A stretch of DNA of 64,000 bases from Neorhizobium huautlense (lineage in GTDB: Bacteria > Pseudomonadota > Alphaproteobacteria > Rhizobiales > Rhizobiaceae). The stretch spans positions 186,001 to 250,000 of the forward strand of contig NZ_PVBM01000001.1 of NCBI RefSeq assembly GCF_002968575.1. Reading direction: 5' to 3'. Positions 1 through 7,965 of the stretch are shown here, piece by piece. Every line of letters begins with the position of its first letter. Position 1 is the stretch's first letter. The notes beneath the pieces are model-generated. The model did no database searches. It saw only the letters and a list, made by a program, of their open reading frames with translations, and was not told the DNA's origin. The position numbers and the translations under genes are program-made.

Positions 1-1443
1 GAAGAGAAGCACATGCGGTGCCTGTTCATTCACGAGCTTCTGTGCATCCACGTAGATGGCGTTGCGCGCTTTCTCATCGAGGGTCGAAGCCGCCTTGTCG
101 ATCAACTCGTCGAGCTTCGGATCGGAGAAGAAACCGAGATTGGCGCCGGCCGGTGACGCGCTCTTCGAGTGGTAGAGAGGACGGAATTGAAGATCCGCAC
201 CGTTCACCCCTGAGGACCAGGAGGCGATCGAGGAACCGATAGTGTCTTTTTCCTTGCCAGCCGGGTCGAGAAATGCCGCCTTGGACCAGACGCCGCCTTC
301 CATCTTGCGCACTTCGAGCTTGATCCCGGCTTTCGCCCACATGGCTTGTAGCAGCTCGCCGATGCGGGATTCCTGCTCCTGCACGATGGTCGACATGGAG
401 AAGCCGTCGGGGTAGCCGGCCTCCTTCAACAGCTGCTTCGCCTTCTCGACGTCATAGCTATAGGGTGCGAGCGATTTGTCGTAGCCGGGCGTCACCGGCG
501 CCAGCGGCGAGTTGGCCGGCGTCGCAAAACCCTGCATGAAGGCCTTTACGATCCCTTCGCGGTCGGTCGCGTAGTTGAGTGCTTGACGAACGCGCACATC
601 GTCGAGCGGCTTCATCTTGGTGTTCAGCGAAACCCAGAACACCGCCGAACCGTCGGTGGCGCTGAGCGTCATGTCCGGATTGGCCTTGATCTGCTGGGCA
701 AAAGCCGCAGGGAACGGATTGACCACATCGGCATCGCCGGTCTGCAGTGCCATGTTCATGACCGACGGCTCCGGAGTCCAAGTCCAGTTGATCTCGTCTT
801 CGCCCTTCGGCGCGCCGCCCCACCATTCGATGTTCTTGGTCTGCAGCACGTATTCGCCGGATTTATATTCGGCGAGTTTATAGGGACCGGTTCCCACCGC
901 TTTGCTGCCGATCGTTCCCGCGGTCTCCGCGGCAGGGCTCACCATCAGGCAGGGACCGGTGGCAAGCAGTGCCAGGAAGGCCGGATACTGGGTCTTCAGC
1001 TTGAATTGCACAGTCATCGGATCGACGGCAGTCACGCCTTCGAGAAAGGTGCGCAGACGGCCGCTCGCGGCAAGCCCGCGTTTGGTGTCGAGGTGGCGGG
1101 CGAAGTTCTTGACCACGGCATCGGCGTCAAAGGGGGTGCCATCATGGAACTTGACGCCCGGGCGCAGCTTGAAAGTCCACACCAGACCTGCAGCATCCGA
1201 GGACCATTCGGTGGCAAGCGCCGGTTTGAGCGAAAGATCGGGATCGCGCTTGGTCAGGCCCTCGTACATCGGATCGAGCAAAGCGGCTGTGTAGGTGGCA
1301 GTCTGGTCACCCGGATCCATGGAACGTGGCGCTTCCGTTTGCATCACGTTCAACGTCGCTGCGCCCGCGGCCATTGGAGACAAAAGACTGCCCGCAACCG
1401 CCGAGGCGAGCACAAAACGACGATTTTTCAGAAACATGGCCAT
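1..1443 (-). CDS. ABC transporter substrate-binding protein, family 5 (peptide/opine type), C-terminus cut by window edge
   Basis: Periplasmic binding protein for a Dpp/Opp-type ABC importer. The gene runs off the left edge, so about 480 residues are visible and the C-terminus is missing. The N-terminus is a Sec-type signal peptide with a basic start (KNRR), a hydrophobic core and an Ala-rich cleavage region. It is followed by the SBP_bac_5 layout: an early SMDPGD segment, a WTFKLRPGVKFHDGTPF block near residue 100 and VRQALNYATDREGIV further on, all hallmarks of the family. ATG 1443 is preferred over ATG 1437 because AAGGGTGA lies 6-7 bases upstream. It is divergent from the ROK regulator at 1586 and close to an MlrC-type peptidase, which suggests regulated uptake of a peptide or modified amino acid. 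Its permease and ATPase genes would lie outside the window to the left. Confidence 0.9.
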   Translation of the reverse strand, partial: MAMFLKNRRFVLASAVAGSLLSPMAAGAATLNVMQTEAPRSMDPGDQTATYTAALLDPMYEGLTKRDPDLSLKPALATEWSSDAAGLVWTFKLRPGVKFHDGTPFDADAVVKNFARHLDTKRGLAASGRLRTFLEGVTAVDPMTVQFKLKTQYPAFLALLATGPCLMVSPAAETAGTIGSKAVGTGPYKLAEYKSGEYVLQTKNIEWWGGAPKGEDEINWTWTPEPSVMNMALQTGDADVVNPFPAAFAQQIKANPDMTLSATDGSAVFWVSLNTKMKPLDDVRVRQALNYATDREGIVKAFMQGFATPANSPLAPVTPGYDKSLAPYSYDVEKAKQLLKEAGYPDGFSMSTIVQEQESRIGELLQAMWAKAGIKLEVRKMEGGVWSKAAFLDPAGKEKDTIGSSIASWSSGVNGADLQFRPLYHSKSASPAGANLGFFSDPKLDELIDKAASTLDEKARNAIYVDAQKLVNEQAPHVLLF

Positions 1444-1474
1444 GATTGTTCACCCTTATTTTTTGTTGACGTTA

Positions 1475-1539
1475 GGGCATGCCGTGCCCCTTAGATCATT
1501 TTTATAATTTATTACCGTTGATTTGTTCATTTTCTGAAC
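1475..1539. promoter_or_regulatory. Divergent promoter region with two inverted repeats
   Basis: This 140-bp gap separates the divergent binding-protein and ROK genes. It holds GGGCA-TGCCG-TGCCC (1475-1489) and GTTCA-TTTTC-TGAAC (1525-1539), separated by an AT-rich stretch. ROK repressors usually bind palindromes in AT-rich divergent promoters, so the second repeat is a plausible operator. This is inference from position and symmetry only. Confidence 0.4.
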
Positions 1540-1585
1540 TTAGTGTCAAGGCACAATCCATAGGGGCCGAAGCCGCTTGACCGCC

Positions 1586-2719
1586 ATGCTCACTTCCTCG
1601 CAACGCCAACTGCTGCGCGCCATCAGCGAGTCCGGCCCCCTCACCCGGACAGAGATGGCTCAGATGCTGGGATTGAGCAAAGCGGCGATGAGCGGCATTG
1701 CGCGCGACCTGATCGATCTCGGCGTGCTGCACGAGACAGAAATCATCTACGGCCAGGGCCGGCCTTCGGTACTGCTCGACCTGCATCCCGAATGCGCCTT
1801 CTTCGTCGGCATTTCGCTGCTGGAAGACCCGGCGCCGATGATCCTCAGCGACCTCAACGGCAAGATCATCGCCCGTCAAGCAATGCCGCTGTCGCGCGAC
1901 CCGAAGGTCATTGCCGAGGCGATTTCGGAAGGGCTGCCGAGCCTTCTCGAAACCCATCCGGACGCGAAGGAAAAACTCTCCGGCATCGGCGTCGCACTTT
2001 CGGGCTTCGTCGATGAGACCCAGGCCCATTGCGTCCAGTCGACGCTTCTGAACTGGCAGGATGTGCCACTCGCGAAAATCATCCGCGAACGCTCCGGCAT
2101 CGAAACCTTTATCGAGAACGACGCGAAGGCAGTCGCGGTCAGCGAGAAACTGTTCGGCAGCGCCCGCGAAATCCAGAATTTCAGCGTGGTTTCGCTCGGC
2201 GACGGCATCGGCTGCGCCCATTTCATCGACGGCAGGCTCTATCGCGGCAATCACGGCGGCGCAGGCGAAATTGCCCATTGCACCATCGAGCCCGGCGGCG
2301 CCCCCTGCCGATGCGGCAAACGCGGCTGCCTCGATACTGTCGCCTCGATGAAAGCGATCAAGGAAATGTCGCGCGCCGAGGGGCTCAAATGTACCTCGCT
2401 GTCGGACATCGAAGACGAAGCTTCGACCGGCAATGCCGCAGCGATCCGCATTCTGCACCGCGCCGGCTCGGCTCTCGGGCTTGCGATAGCCAACCTCATC
2501 CAGATGAACGACCCCGGCCTCATCCTGATCACGCATGTGGAAGGTTCGTTCGAGGGTCTTTTCGGTACCGTGGTCAACCAGGCGATCGAGACCAACGTTC
2601 TGCCGCGTTACGCCGGCCAGACGCCCATCCGCATCAAGCGCGTCGACGGCGATGTCTGGGCACGCGGGGCGGCAAGCATTGCCGCCCATAATTTCCTGAT
2701 CGGTTCCCATACGAGTTGA
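1586..2719 (+). CDS. ROK-family transcriptional regulator (NagC/XylR type)
   Basis: Sugar-kinase-like repressor of 377 residues. An N-terminal winged helix-turn-helix (residues about 5-60, with LTRTEMAQMLGLSKAAMSG) is followed by a ROK fold. The ROK zinc motif is visible as CRCGKRGC, preceded by the GNHGGAGEIAH segment of the effector site. Family members sense sugars or sugar-like compounds and repress neighbouring transport genes. ATG 1586 is used here; TTG 1577 is an alternative with a better-placed AGGGG (1562-1566). It is divergent from the binding protein and lies 9 bases before the MlrC-type gene, so it probably forms an operon with the latter and controls both directions. Confidence 0.9.
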   Translation: MLTSSQRQLLRAISESGPLTRTEMAQMLGLSKAAMSGIARDLIDLGVLHETEIIYGQGRPSVLLDLHPECAFFVGISLLEDPAPMILSDLNGKIIARQAMPLSRDPKVIAEAISEGLPSLLETHPDAKEKLSGIGVALSGFVDETQAHCVQSTLLNWQDVPLAKIIRERSGIETFIENDAKAVAVSEKLFGSAREIQNFSVVSLGDGIGCAHFIDGRLYRGNHGGAGEIAHCTIEPGGAPCRCGKRGCLDTVASMKAIKEMSRAEGLKCTSLSDIEDEASTGNAAAIRILHRAGSALGLAIANLIQMNDPGLILITHVEGSFEGLFGTVVNQAIETNVLPRYAGQTPIRIKRVDGDVWARGAASIAAHNFLIGSHTS

Positions 2720-2728
2720 GGTTTTTCC

Positions 2729-4171
2729 ATGCGTATTGCTGTCGGTGGCATCCATATCGAATGCAGCACCTACAACCCCGTCCTGAACGAGGAGAAGGAC
2801 TTTCGCGTCGTGCGCGGCGAGGAACTGACGGCATCGCCCTATTTTGCCTTTCTCAAGGACTATGAAGCCGAATTCCTGCCGACTATCCATTGCCGGGCCA
2901 TCGCGGGCGGTTCGGTTGCCCGCTCCACATATGAGCGTTTCAAGGCCGAATTCCTGGAGCGCCTGAAGCCGCTGCTGCCTTTGGACGGCCTCTATCTGGC
3001 AATGCATGGCGCCATGTATGTCCAGGGCATGGAGGACGCCGAAGGCGACTGGATTACCGCTGCACGCGATCTCGTCGGCCCCGACTGCACGGTTTCTGCA
3101 AGCTACGACCTGCACGGCAATGTCAGCCAGCGCATCATCGACGCGCTCGACATGTATTCCACCTATCGCACCGCGCCCCATATCGATGTCGAGGAGACTA
3201 TGCGCCGGTCGGTGAAGATGCTGGTCGAAAGCCTGAAGACCGGCGTAAAGCCGCTACTGCTCTGGGCACCGATACCGGTTCTGCTGCCAGGCGAGCGCAC
3301 CAGCACGGTCGACGAGCCGGCAAAGAGCCTTTACGCGATGATGCCTGAAATCGATGCGATCGACGGCGTGTGGGACGCCTCGCTGATGGTCGGCTACGTC
3401 TGGGCCGACGAACCGCGTGCCACAGCGGCCGCGATCCTGACCGGCACGGACCGCGCCGTTCTGGAACGCGAGGCCAGGCGCGTCGCAGCGGCCTACTGGA
3501 ATGCGCGAGGAAAATTCGTCTTCGGCTGCGAAACCGGCTCGATTCAGGAATGCGTCGCAAGGGCCGTGGCCAGCAAGACCGCTCCGGTGGTGCTTGCAGA
3601 ATCCGGCGACAACCCGACCGGCGGTGGCGTCGGCGACCGGGCCGAGGTGCTCGCCGAACTGATCACCAGGAGCGCCACCGGCGTTGTGTTCGCCGGCATT
3701 GCCGACAAGGCCGCGGCCGAGGCCTGCTACGCCGCCGGCGTCGGCGCGGAACTCGATCTTTCCGTCGGCGCCTCGCTCGATACGATCGGCAGCAAACCGG
3801 TACAGGCCAGGGTCAAGGTGAAATTCCTGCACGAAACGACCGACCTTGCCGATCGCCAGGCGGTGGTTGCAATCGGCGGCATCGATCTGGTGCTGTCAGC
3901 GAAGCGCCGGCCCTATCACAACATTGCCGACTTCACCCGTCTCGGCCTGGATCCGAAGAAGGCCAAGATCATCGTCGTAAAATCCGGTTATCTCTCGCCG
4001 GAATTGGCGCCGATCGCCAATCCTAACCTGATGGCACTCTCGCCGGGCGTTGTCGACCAGTTCGTCGAACGGCTGGAGCGCCACCGCAAGCAGCGCCCGA
4101 CCTATCCCTTCGACAGGGATTTCGCCTACGAGCCGCAGGTGTTTTTGTCGGCGCGCTCGGCGGGACGGTGA
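2729..4171 (+). CDS. M81 family metallopeptidase (MlrC-like)
   Basis: Protein of 480 residues resembling the microcystin-degradation protein MlrC (DUF1485 plus MlrC C-terminal domain). The N-terminus MRIAVGGIHIECSTYNP and the zinc-site segments YDLHGN (Asp and His) and YRTAPHIDVEET (His) fit the metal ligands proposed for the family. The ESGDNPTGGG segment marks the second half. There is no signal peptide, so it should act in the cytoplasm, presumably hydrolysing an imported peptide-like compound. It is co-transcribed with the ROK regulator and near a peptide-type binding protein, which supports uptake followed by intracellular hydrolysis. MlrC homologues are common in rhizobia and the name does not imply microcystin as substrate. 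Confidence 0.88.
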   Translation: MRIAVGGIHIECSTYNPVLNEEKDFRVVRGEELTASPYFAFLKDYEAEFLPTIHCRAIAGGSVARSTYERFKAEFLERLKPLLPLDGLYLAMHGAMYVQGMEDAEGDWITAARDLVGPDCTVSASYDLHGNVSQRIIDALDMYSTYRTAPHIDVEETMRRSVKMLVESLKTGVKPLLLWAPIPVLLPGERTSTVDEPAKSLYAMMPEIDAIDGVWDASLMVGYVWADEPRATAAAILTGTDRAVLEREARRVAAAYWNARGKFVFGCETGSIQECVARAVASKTAPVVLAESGDNPTGGGVGDRAEVLAELITRSATGVVFAGIADKAAAEACYAAGVGAELDLSVGASLDTIGSKPVQARVKVKFLHETTDLADRQAVVAIGGIDLVLSAKRRPYHNIADFTRLGLDPKKAKIIVVKSGYLSPELAPIANPNLMALSPGVVDQFVERLERHRKQRPTYPFDRDFAYEPQVFLSARSAGR

Positions 4172-4228
4172 GCCGACTTCACAAATCCAGCGCCGCTCCA
4201 GCGGCGCGATTGCCTCCCGAGGACGGGG

Positions 4229-4267
4229 CGGCGGGTAGGGAAAATTCCCGTCCCGCCGGAAAGTTTT
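4229..4267 (+). terminator. Putative rho-independent terminator after the M81 gene
   Basis: CGGCGGG (4229-4235) pairs with CCCGCCG (4252-4258), and inside it GGGAA pairs with TTCCC across a 2-base loop. A short T-run (4264-4267) follows. A second perfect hairpin with no T-run, GCGCCGCT-CC-AGCGGCGC, lies just upstream at 4190-4207. Confidence 0.6.
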
Positions 4268-4669
4268 CACATTTCACCTCAGCGGCTTAGCAACTTTCTT
4301 TTCCCCATCTTGTCCCCGCATCCCGCACCACCCGCATAATCCTTCCCGTCATCGGATGGGAAACCGGGTTCGCGAACCGGTCGCATCCACGGTCTTGCAA
4401 AGTCCGGTTCCCGATGATGGTCGATGAAGTGGTCGAAGGGGGCTGGGAAATCCCCGGAAACCACTGAGACGGTCGGGGCAGGTGGAAACCTGAATACCCA
4501 ATACCCGAATACCCCGCCTGCCCCATTCCCACAAAAACCGAACCGCGCCGGATTTTTATCCGCGCGGCCAAAGGTGCTTGCCGGCAAAGCTGGCTGACGC
4601 CGGGGTCAGGAACAAGAGGCCGCTCCCGCGTGTTTCACTGGATCCCATGAGGATGCAGGAGGAAACAGG
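4268..4669. other. Intergenic region without a supported gene
   Basis: About 400 bases between the terminator and the small Lys-rich gene. It contains a run of short direct repeats of the type AATACCC near 4494-4512 and GC-rich inverted segments. No reading frame has a convincing ribosome site or protein character until AGGAGG upstream of 4670. The promoter of the small gene should lie here but I cannot place its -35/-10 with confidence. Confidence 0.5.
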
Positions 4670-4855
4670 ATGGGTATCGAACAGGCACCGACCGAAAAGG
4701 GTCGTGAATCGGCCCGTGGGCTGAAGCAGAGCACTCGGAAGGAAGAAAAGAAGGTCGAAGCCCAAAAAGGCTCCGATCTCCCAAAGGGCAAGGATCGTTT
4801 CGAGGAACGTTCGAAGAGTTCCGACGGCAAGAGCGCCGGCGCCAAACAGCGTTAG
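4670..4855 (+). CDS. Small Lys/Glu-rich hydrophilic protein, unknown function
   Basis: A 61-residue protein made almost wholly of charged and small residues (Lys, Glu, Arg, Ser, Gly), with no hydrophobic segment and no recognisable domain. It is probably intrinsically disordered. A strong ribosome site, AGGAGG, lies about 8 bases before the ATG, and a clean terminator follows, so it looks like a genuine monocistronic gene. Small proteins of this composition are common in Rhizobiaceae and some are stress-related, but nothing here assigns a function. Confidence 0.6.
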   Translation: MGIEQAPTEKGRESARGLKQSTRKEEKKVEAQKGSDLPKGKDRFEERSKSSDGKSAGAKQR

Positions 4856-4883
4856 GTGACGGTCCGTCGGGCCGGAATACGAA

Positions 4884-4916
4884 AAGCGGCGACCGGAGGT
4901 CGCCGCTTCACATTTT
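4884..4916. terminator. Bidirectional rho-independent terminator
   Basis: The perfect stem AAGCGGCGACC-GGA-GGTCGCCGCTT is followed by TTTT on the plus strand and, read on the other strand, by TTTTCG. It lies between the convergent small gene and the LigM-like gene and can serve both. Confidence 0.8.
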
Positions 4917-4927
4917 GTTACTAGAAA

Positions 4928-6334
4928 TCAGCTTCTCTTCGTGCGCCAGCTTTCGGCGTAGTTCTCGCGGGCTTCCCGCGCATAAGGCGTCGGGGAGACA
5001 CGCACGCGGATTTCGGCCTGCTTGTGCCCCTTCTCGATCGAGGTCTTGCCCGTCCCCCCGTTCGGCTCACCCCAGATGAGTGTCAGCACGTCGCCTTCCT
5101 GGATGTCCGCATCGACGACACCGAGCGAGAGCATGCAGCGTTCGTTGTAGCTGTAGCCGTTGAACATCGACATGCCGACAACTTTGTCGCCATGCATGAT
5201 CCTGTCGGCGCTGGAGGATGCGTAGTTCGGCTGCGGCAGGTCGATCCACTTGTAGGCCTGCTCGCCCGGAACGAAGCTCGATGCGATGACTTTCATGACA
5301 TCTTCCGCGTTCCATTCGAAGGTCACCTTCTTGCGATGCGGCTTGCCCTTCATCTTTTCCAGCGCCTCGCGCCCGACAAAGTCGTGGTCGAACTTGATAT
5401 AGATGCCGTAGCCGAGTTCGTAAGGGGTGACGTAATAGTCCTCGATGTTATCGGAAACGAGGCTGCCGCCGATCGAACCCATGGCTTCGTAGCTGTCCTC
5501 CGTCAGCCAGTCGCGGTATCCCTGCAGTTCAGGCCCGGTATAGATTGCCGGAAGAGGCGACGGGATCCAGCCGGATTCCAGCGTATTGGTGGAATAGGCT
5601 CGCGCGCCTACAAGATAAAGGTCGACGCCTGCATCTTTCGCGGCCTGAACCACGATCTCGCGTACCTCGTCCTTTTCCGCGTAGGGCCCCCATATTTCGA
5701 GACCCGGGGCACCGGCCATGCCGTGGCGCAGCGCCTGAACCTTCCGGTTGCCGACATTGATCCAGTCGACATGAAAGAACTTGATGTCGGGAATCGGACC
5801 TCCGTTCATTTTCTCGAAGATCTTCGGCGCATCCGGTCCCTGGATCTGGAAACGGTAGTGAACCCGGTTGACCTCCTTGCCATCAGGACGCGAAGGCGAG
5901 CGCGGGTCATGGGTAAGCTTCACATTGTGCTTGCCGAGCGAGGCGTTGTAGCGCAGCCAGTTGGCGGTCGGCGCCCGGCCGACGAGCACGAACTTGTCCT
6001 CCCGTTCCCGAAAGATGATCATGTCGCCGATGACATACCCCGCCGGCGTCACCGGCACGTAGTGCTTGGCGCGATTGGTATCGAAATTCGCAAAGCTGTT
6101 GATCGCCAGACTTTCGAGGAATTTTGCCGCGTCCGGGCCCTCGACGATCAATTCGTCCATGTGGTGCGACTGATCAAAGAGAACGGCCGACTCGCGCCAC
6201 GCGACCTGTTCCGTCCGCCAGTTGGAAAACTCGGGCGCAACGACCGGATAGATATACATGCCGATGCGCGAATTGCGCAGCATCTCGACCGGATTTCCCT
6301 TTTCCTTCAGGACCTGCGTCAGATTCTTTGTCAT
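4928..6334 (-). CDS. Aminomethyltransferase-fold protein, LigM/DesA-like tetrahydrofolate-dependent O-demethylase
   Basis: Protein of 468 residues in the GcvT fold family. Its length and its N-terminal layout (NSRIGMYIYPVVAPEFSNWR, then SVLFDQSHHMDEL-type motif as SAVLFDQSHHMDE) match the LigM (vanillate/3-O-methylgallate) and DesA (syringate) demethylases, which move a methyl group from an aromatic methoxyl to tetrahydrofolate. Other GcvT-like proteins such as DMSP demethylase or dimethylglycine dehydrogenase domains are less similar in length. The start at 6334 has AGGGAAAGG 5-6 bases upstream; the frame stays open upstream to 6574, but that part lacks protein character. It lies downstream of the ABC transporter on the same strand, after a 456-base gap, so it may have its own promoter. 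The substrate is inferred, not shown. Confidence 0.78.
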   Translation of the reverse strand: MTKNLTQVLKEKGNPVEMLRNSRIGMYIYPVVAPEFSNWRTEQVAWRESAVLFDQSHHMDELIVEGPDAAKFLESLAINSFANFDTNRAKHYVPVTPAGYVIGDMIIFREREDKFVLVGRAPTANWLRYNASLGKHNVKLTHDPRSPSRPDGKEVNRVHYRFQIQGPDAPKIFEKMNGGPIPDIKFFHVDWINVGNRKVQALRHGMAGAPGLEIWGPYAEKDEVREIVVQAAKDAGVDLYLVGARAYSTNTLESGWIPSPLPAIYTGPELQGYRDWLTEDSYEAMGSIGGSLVSDNIEDYYVTPYELGYGIYIKFDHDFVGREALEKMKGKPHRKKVTFEWNAEDVMKVIASSFVPGEQAYKWIDLPQPNYASSSADRIMHGDKVVGMSMFNGYSYNERCMLSLGVVDADIQEGDVLTLIWGEPNGGTGKTSIEKGHKQAEIRVRVSPTPYAREARENYAESWRTKRS

Positions 6335-6790
6335 AAACCTTTCCCTCTGTTGCTCCCCGATTAGGCCGTCCGCACCGAAGGAGGGAGCGACCGCACCGGT
6401 CAAGATTGCCAATGCATGTGAGGGGCCGCGGTTCTCCTCCCGCCATTCTCCTCTCGCCGGCCGGTCTCGCTCCGCGACTGTCGCCAACGGCGAAAGCTTC
6501 GTCCGACCTCCCGGTGCCAAGGATTCATAGAACAAGGGTTCGGCAGACACAACAATAAACAGACGACAATGCATACACGAATTGATCGGAAAGCTGATTT
6601 TTCGGACCGTTTTTTCGGATAACGATTAGATCAAGCAGGATATGTATACAAAGTGGGGTTGCGACGAGCGAGTGTTCGTCCTGATGCAACCGGTCACCGT
6701 TCACGGCAGACGAAATTGCCGGGCGTGCCAAAGACGCAGGGTCACGGTTGGAGGACCGCTGTCCTCGTATCCATGGATAGAGGAGCCTAC
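6335..6790. promoter_or_regulatory. Leader region of the LigM-like gene: two TGYATACA sites and a hairpin
   Basis: No gene is supported in these 456 bases. TGCATACA (6570-6577) and the palindrome TGTATACA (6643-6650) are near-copies; TGTATACA is the core of many FadR-subfamily GntR operators. Next to them GGTTGC-GACGA pairs with TCGTC and GCAACC (6657-6691, with a 5-base bulge), which could end or process the upstream transporter mRNA. The assignment is by pattern only. Confidence 0.4.
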
Positions 6791-7885
6791 TTAGCTTCGG
6801 ACAGCCCAGGCGGCGTCCGAGGGCGCGGCTACCGTCACTGCACGGCCGATGCCGACATCGGCCAGCGACGGCGTTTCGATATGCAGCGTCTGGTCGGCGG
6901 TCTTGACCATGACGGAACGATGCGGCCCACGGAATATGGCCTGGCTGATCTCGCCCGCCCAGGAAAGACCGCCATTAGCCGCTCCCGCCTCGCCGATTTG
7001 CAGGTTTTCCGGCCTCACCATGACGGTAACGTCCGCTCCCGCCGGTATCTCGATGGCCGCGTGACATTCGCCCGACCATCCCCTCCCTTCGACGTCCAGC
7101 TTGTAATACTGGCCGCCGTTCGGGCGGCAATTCCTGACCTTCGCCTGCAGGAGGTTCGGCGTACCGAAGAATGCCGCAACCTGCCGGCTTTCCGGCCGCC
7201 GGTAAATGTCCTCCGGTGCGCCGACCTGCAGGATCTTGCCGCCATGCATCACGACGACCCGATCGGAAAGCGCCATGGCCTCCGACTGGTCATGCGTGAC
7301 GTAAAGGGTCGTGATCTTGAGGCGCTGCTGGAGCTGGCGGAACTCGTCGCCCATCTGCGTGCGCAGCCGCGCATCGAGGTTCGACAGCGGCTCGTCGAGC
7401 AGCAGCACCTCAGGCTCGAACACCAGCGCACGCGCGATCGCCACGCGCTGTTGCTGACCGCCCGACAGTGCCGGCGACGGGCGTTCGGCATATTGCTCCA
7501 TCTCGACGAGGCGCAACGCATTCATCACCCGGTCCTGGATCTCCTTGTCGGTCCGGCGGCGGATGCGCAACGGGTAGGCGACGTTGTCGAACACCGTCAT
7601 ATGCGGCCAGATCGCATATGACTGGAAAACCATGCCGAGCCTGCGCCGTTCGGAGGGAACGAAATAGCCCTTGTCCGCATCCGACACCACATTGTCACCG
7701 ATGCTGATGCGCCCGCCGGTGTTCTTCTCCAGTCCCGCCACCATGCGCAGCGTCGTCGTCTTGCCGCAGCCGGATGGGCCGAGCAGCGTAACGAATTCGC
7801 CGCTTTTGACCCTCAGGTTCACCTGATCCACGGCCGTGACTGCGCCGTACATGCGGGTCACATTCTCAAGGGTTACCGAAGCCAT
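6791..7885 (-). CDS. ABC transporter ATP-binding protein (FbpC/PotA type)
   Basis: ATPase of 364 residues that energises the permease encoded just upstream. Walker A is GPSGCGKTT, the signature is LSGGQQQR, Walker B is LLLDEPLSNLD and the switch His is in YVTHDQ. The last 100 or so residues form the TOBE/OB region typical of ferric, spermidine and phosphonate importers. ATG 7885 has AGGAAG 7-8 bases upstream; the frame is open for a further 950 bases, but that stretch is the shadow of the permease gene. It is 80 bases downstream of the permease in the order binding protein, permease, ATPase. Confidence 0.93.
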   Translation of the reverse strand: MASVTLENVTRMYGAVTAVDQVNLRVKSGEFVTLLGPSGCGKTTTLRMVAGLEKNTGGRISIGDNVVSDADKGYFVPSERRRLGMVFQSYAIWPHMTVFDNVAYPLRIRRRTDKEIQDRVMNALRLVEMEQYAERPSPALSGGQQQRVAIARALVFEPEVLLLDEPLSNLDARLRTQMGDEFRQLQQRLKITTLYVTHDQSEAMALSDRVVVMHGGKILQVGAPEDIYRRPESRQVAAFFGTPNLLQAKVRNCRPNGGQYYKLDVEGRGWSGECHAAIEIPAGADVTVMVRPENLQIGEAGAANGGLSWAGEISQAIFRGPHRSVMVKTADQTLHIETPSLADVGIGRAVTVAAPSDAAWAVRS

Positions 7886-7965
7886 ACTTTTTCTTCCTTT
7901 CGGTGCGGACAGCTCTGTCCGCCAACTGAAAACCGGCCTGCCAAGGGGGTTCAAAATCCCTGGCC

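Noticed and set aside
1502..3181. 559-codon minus-strand frame opposite the ROK and M81 genes
   Set aside because: It runs across two unrelated genes and shows no domain.
4494..4512. AATACCC repeats as a CRISPR or mobile-element remnant
   Set aside because: Only two or three 7-base units without spacers or flanking target duplications.
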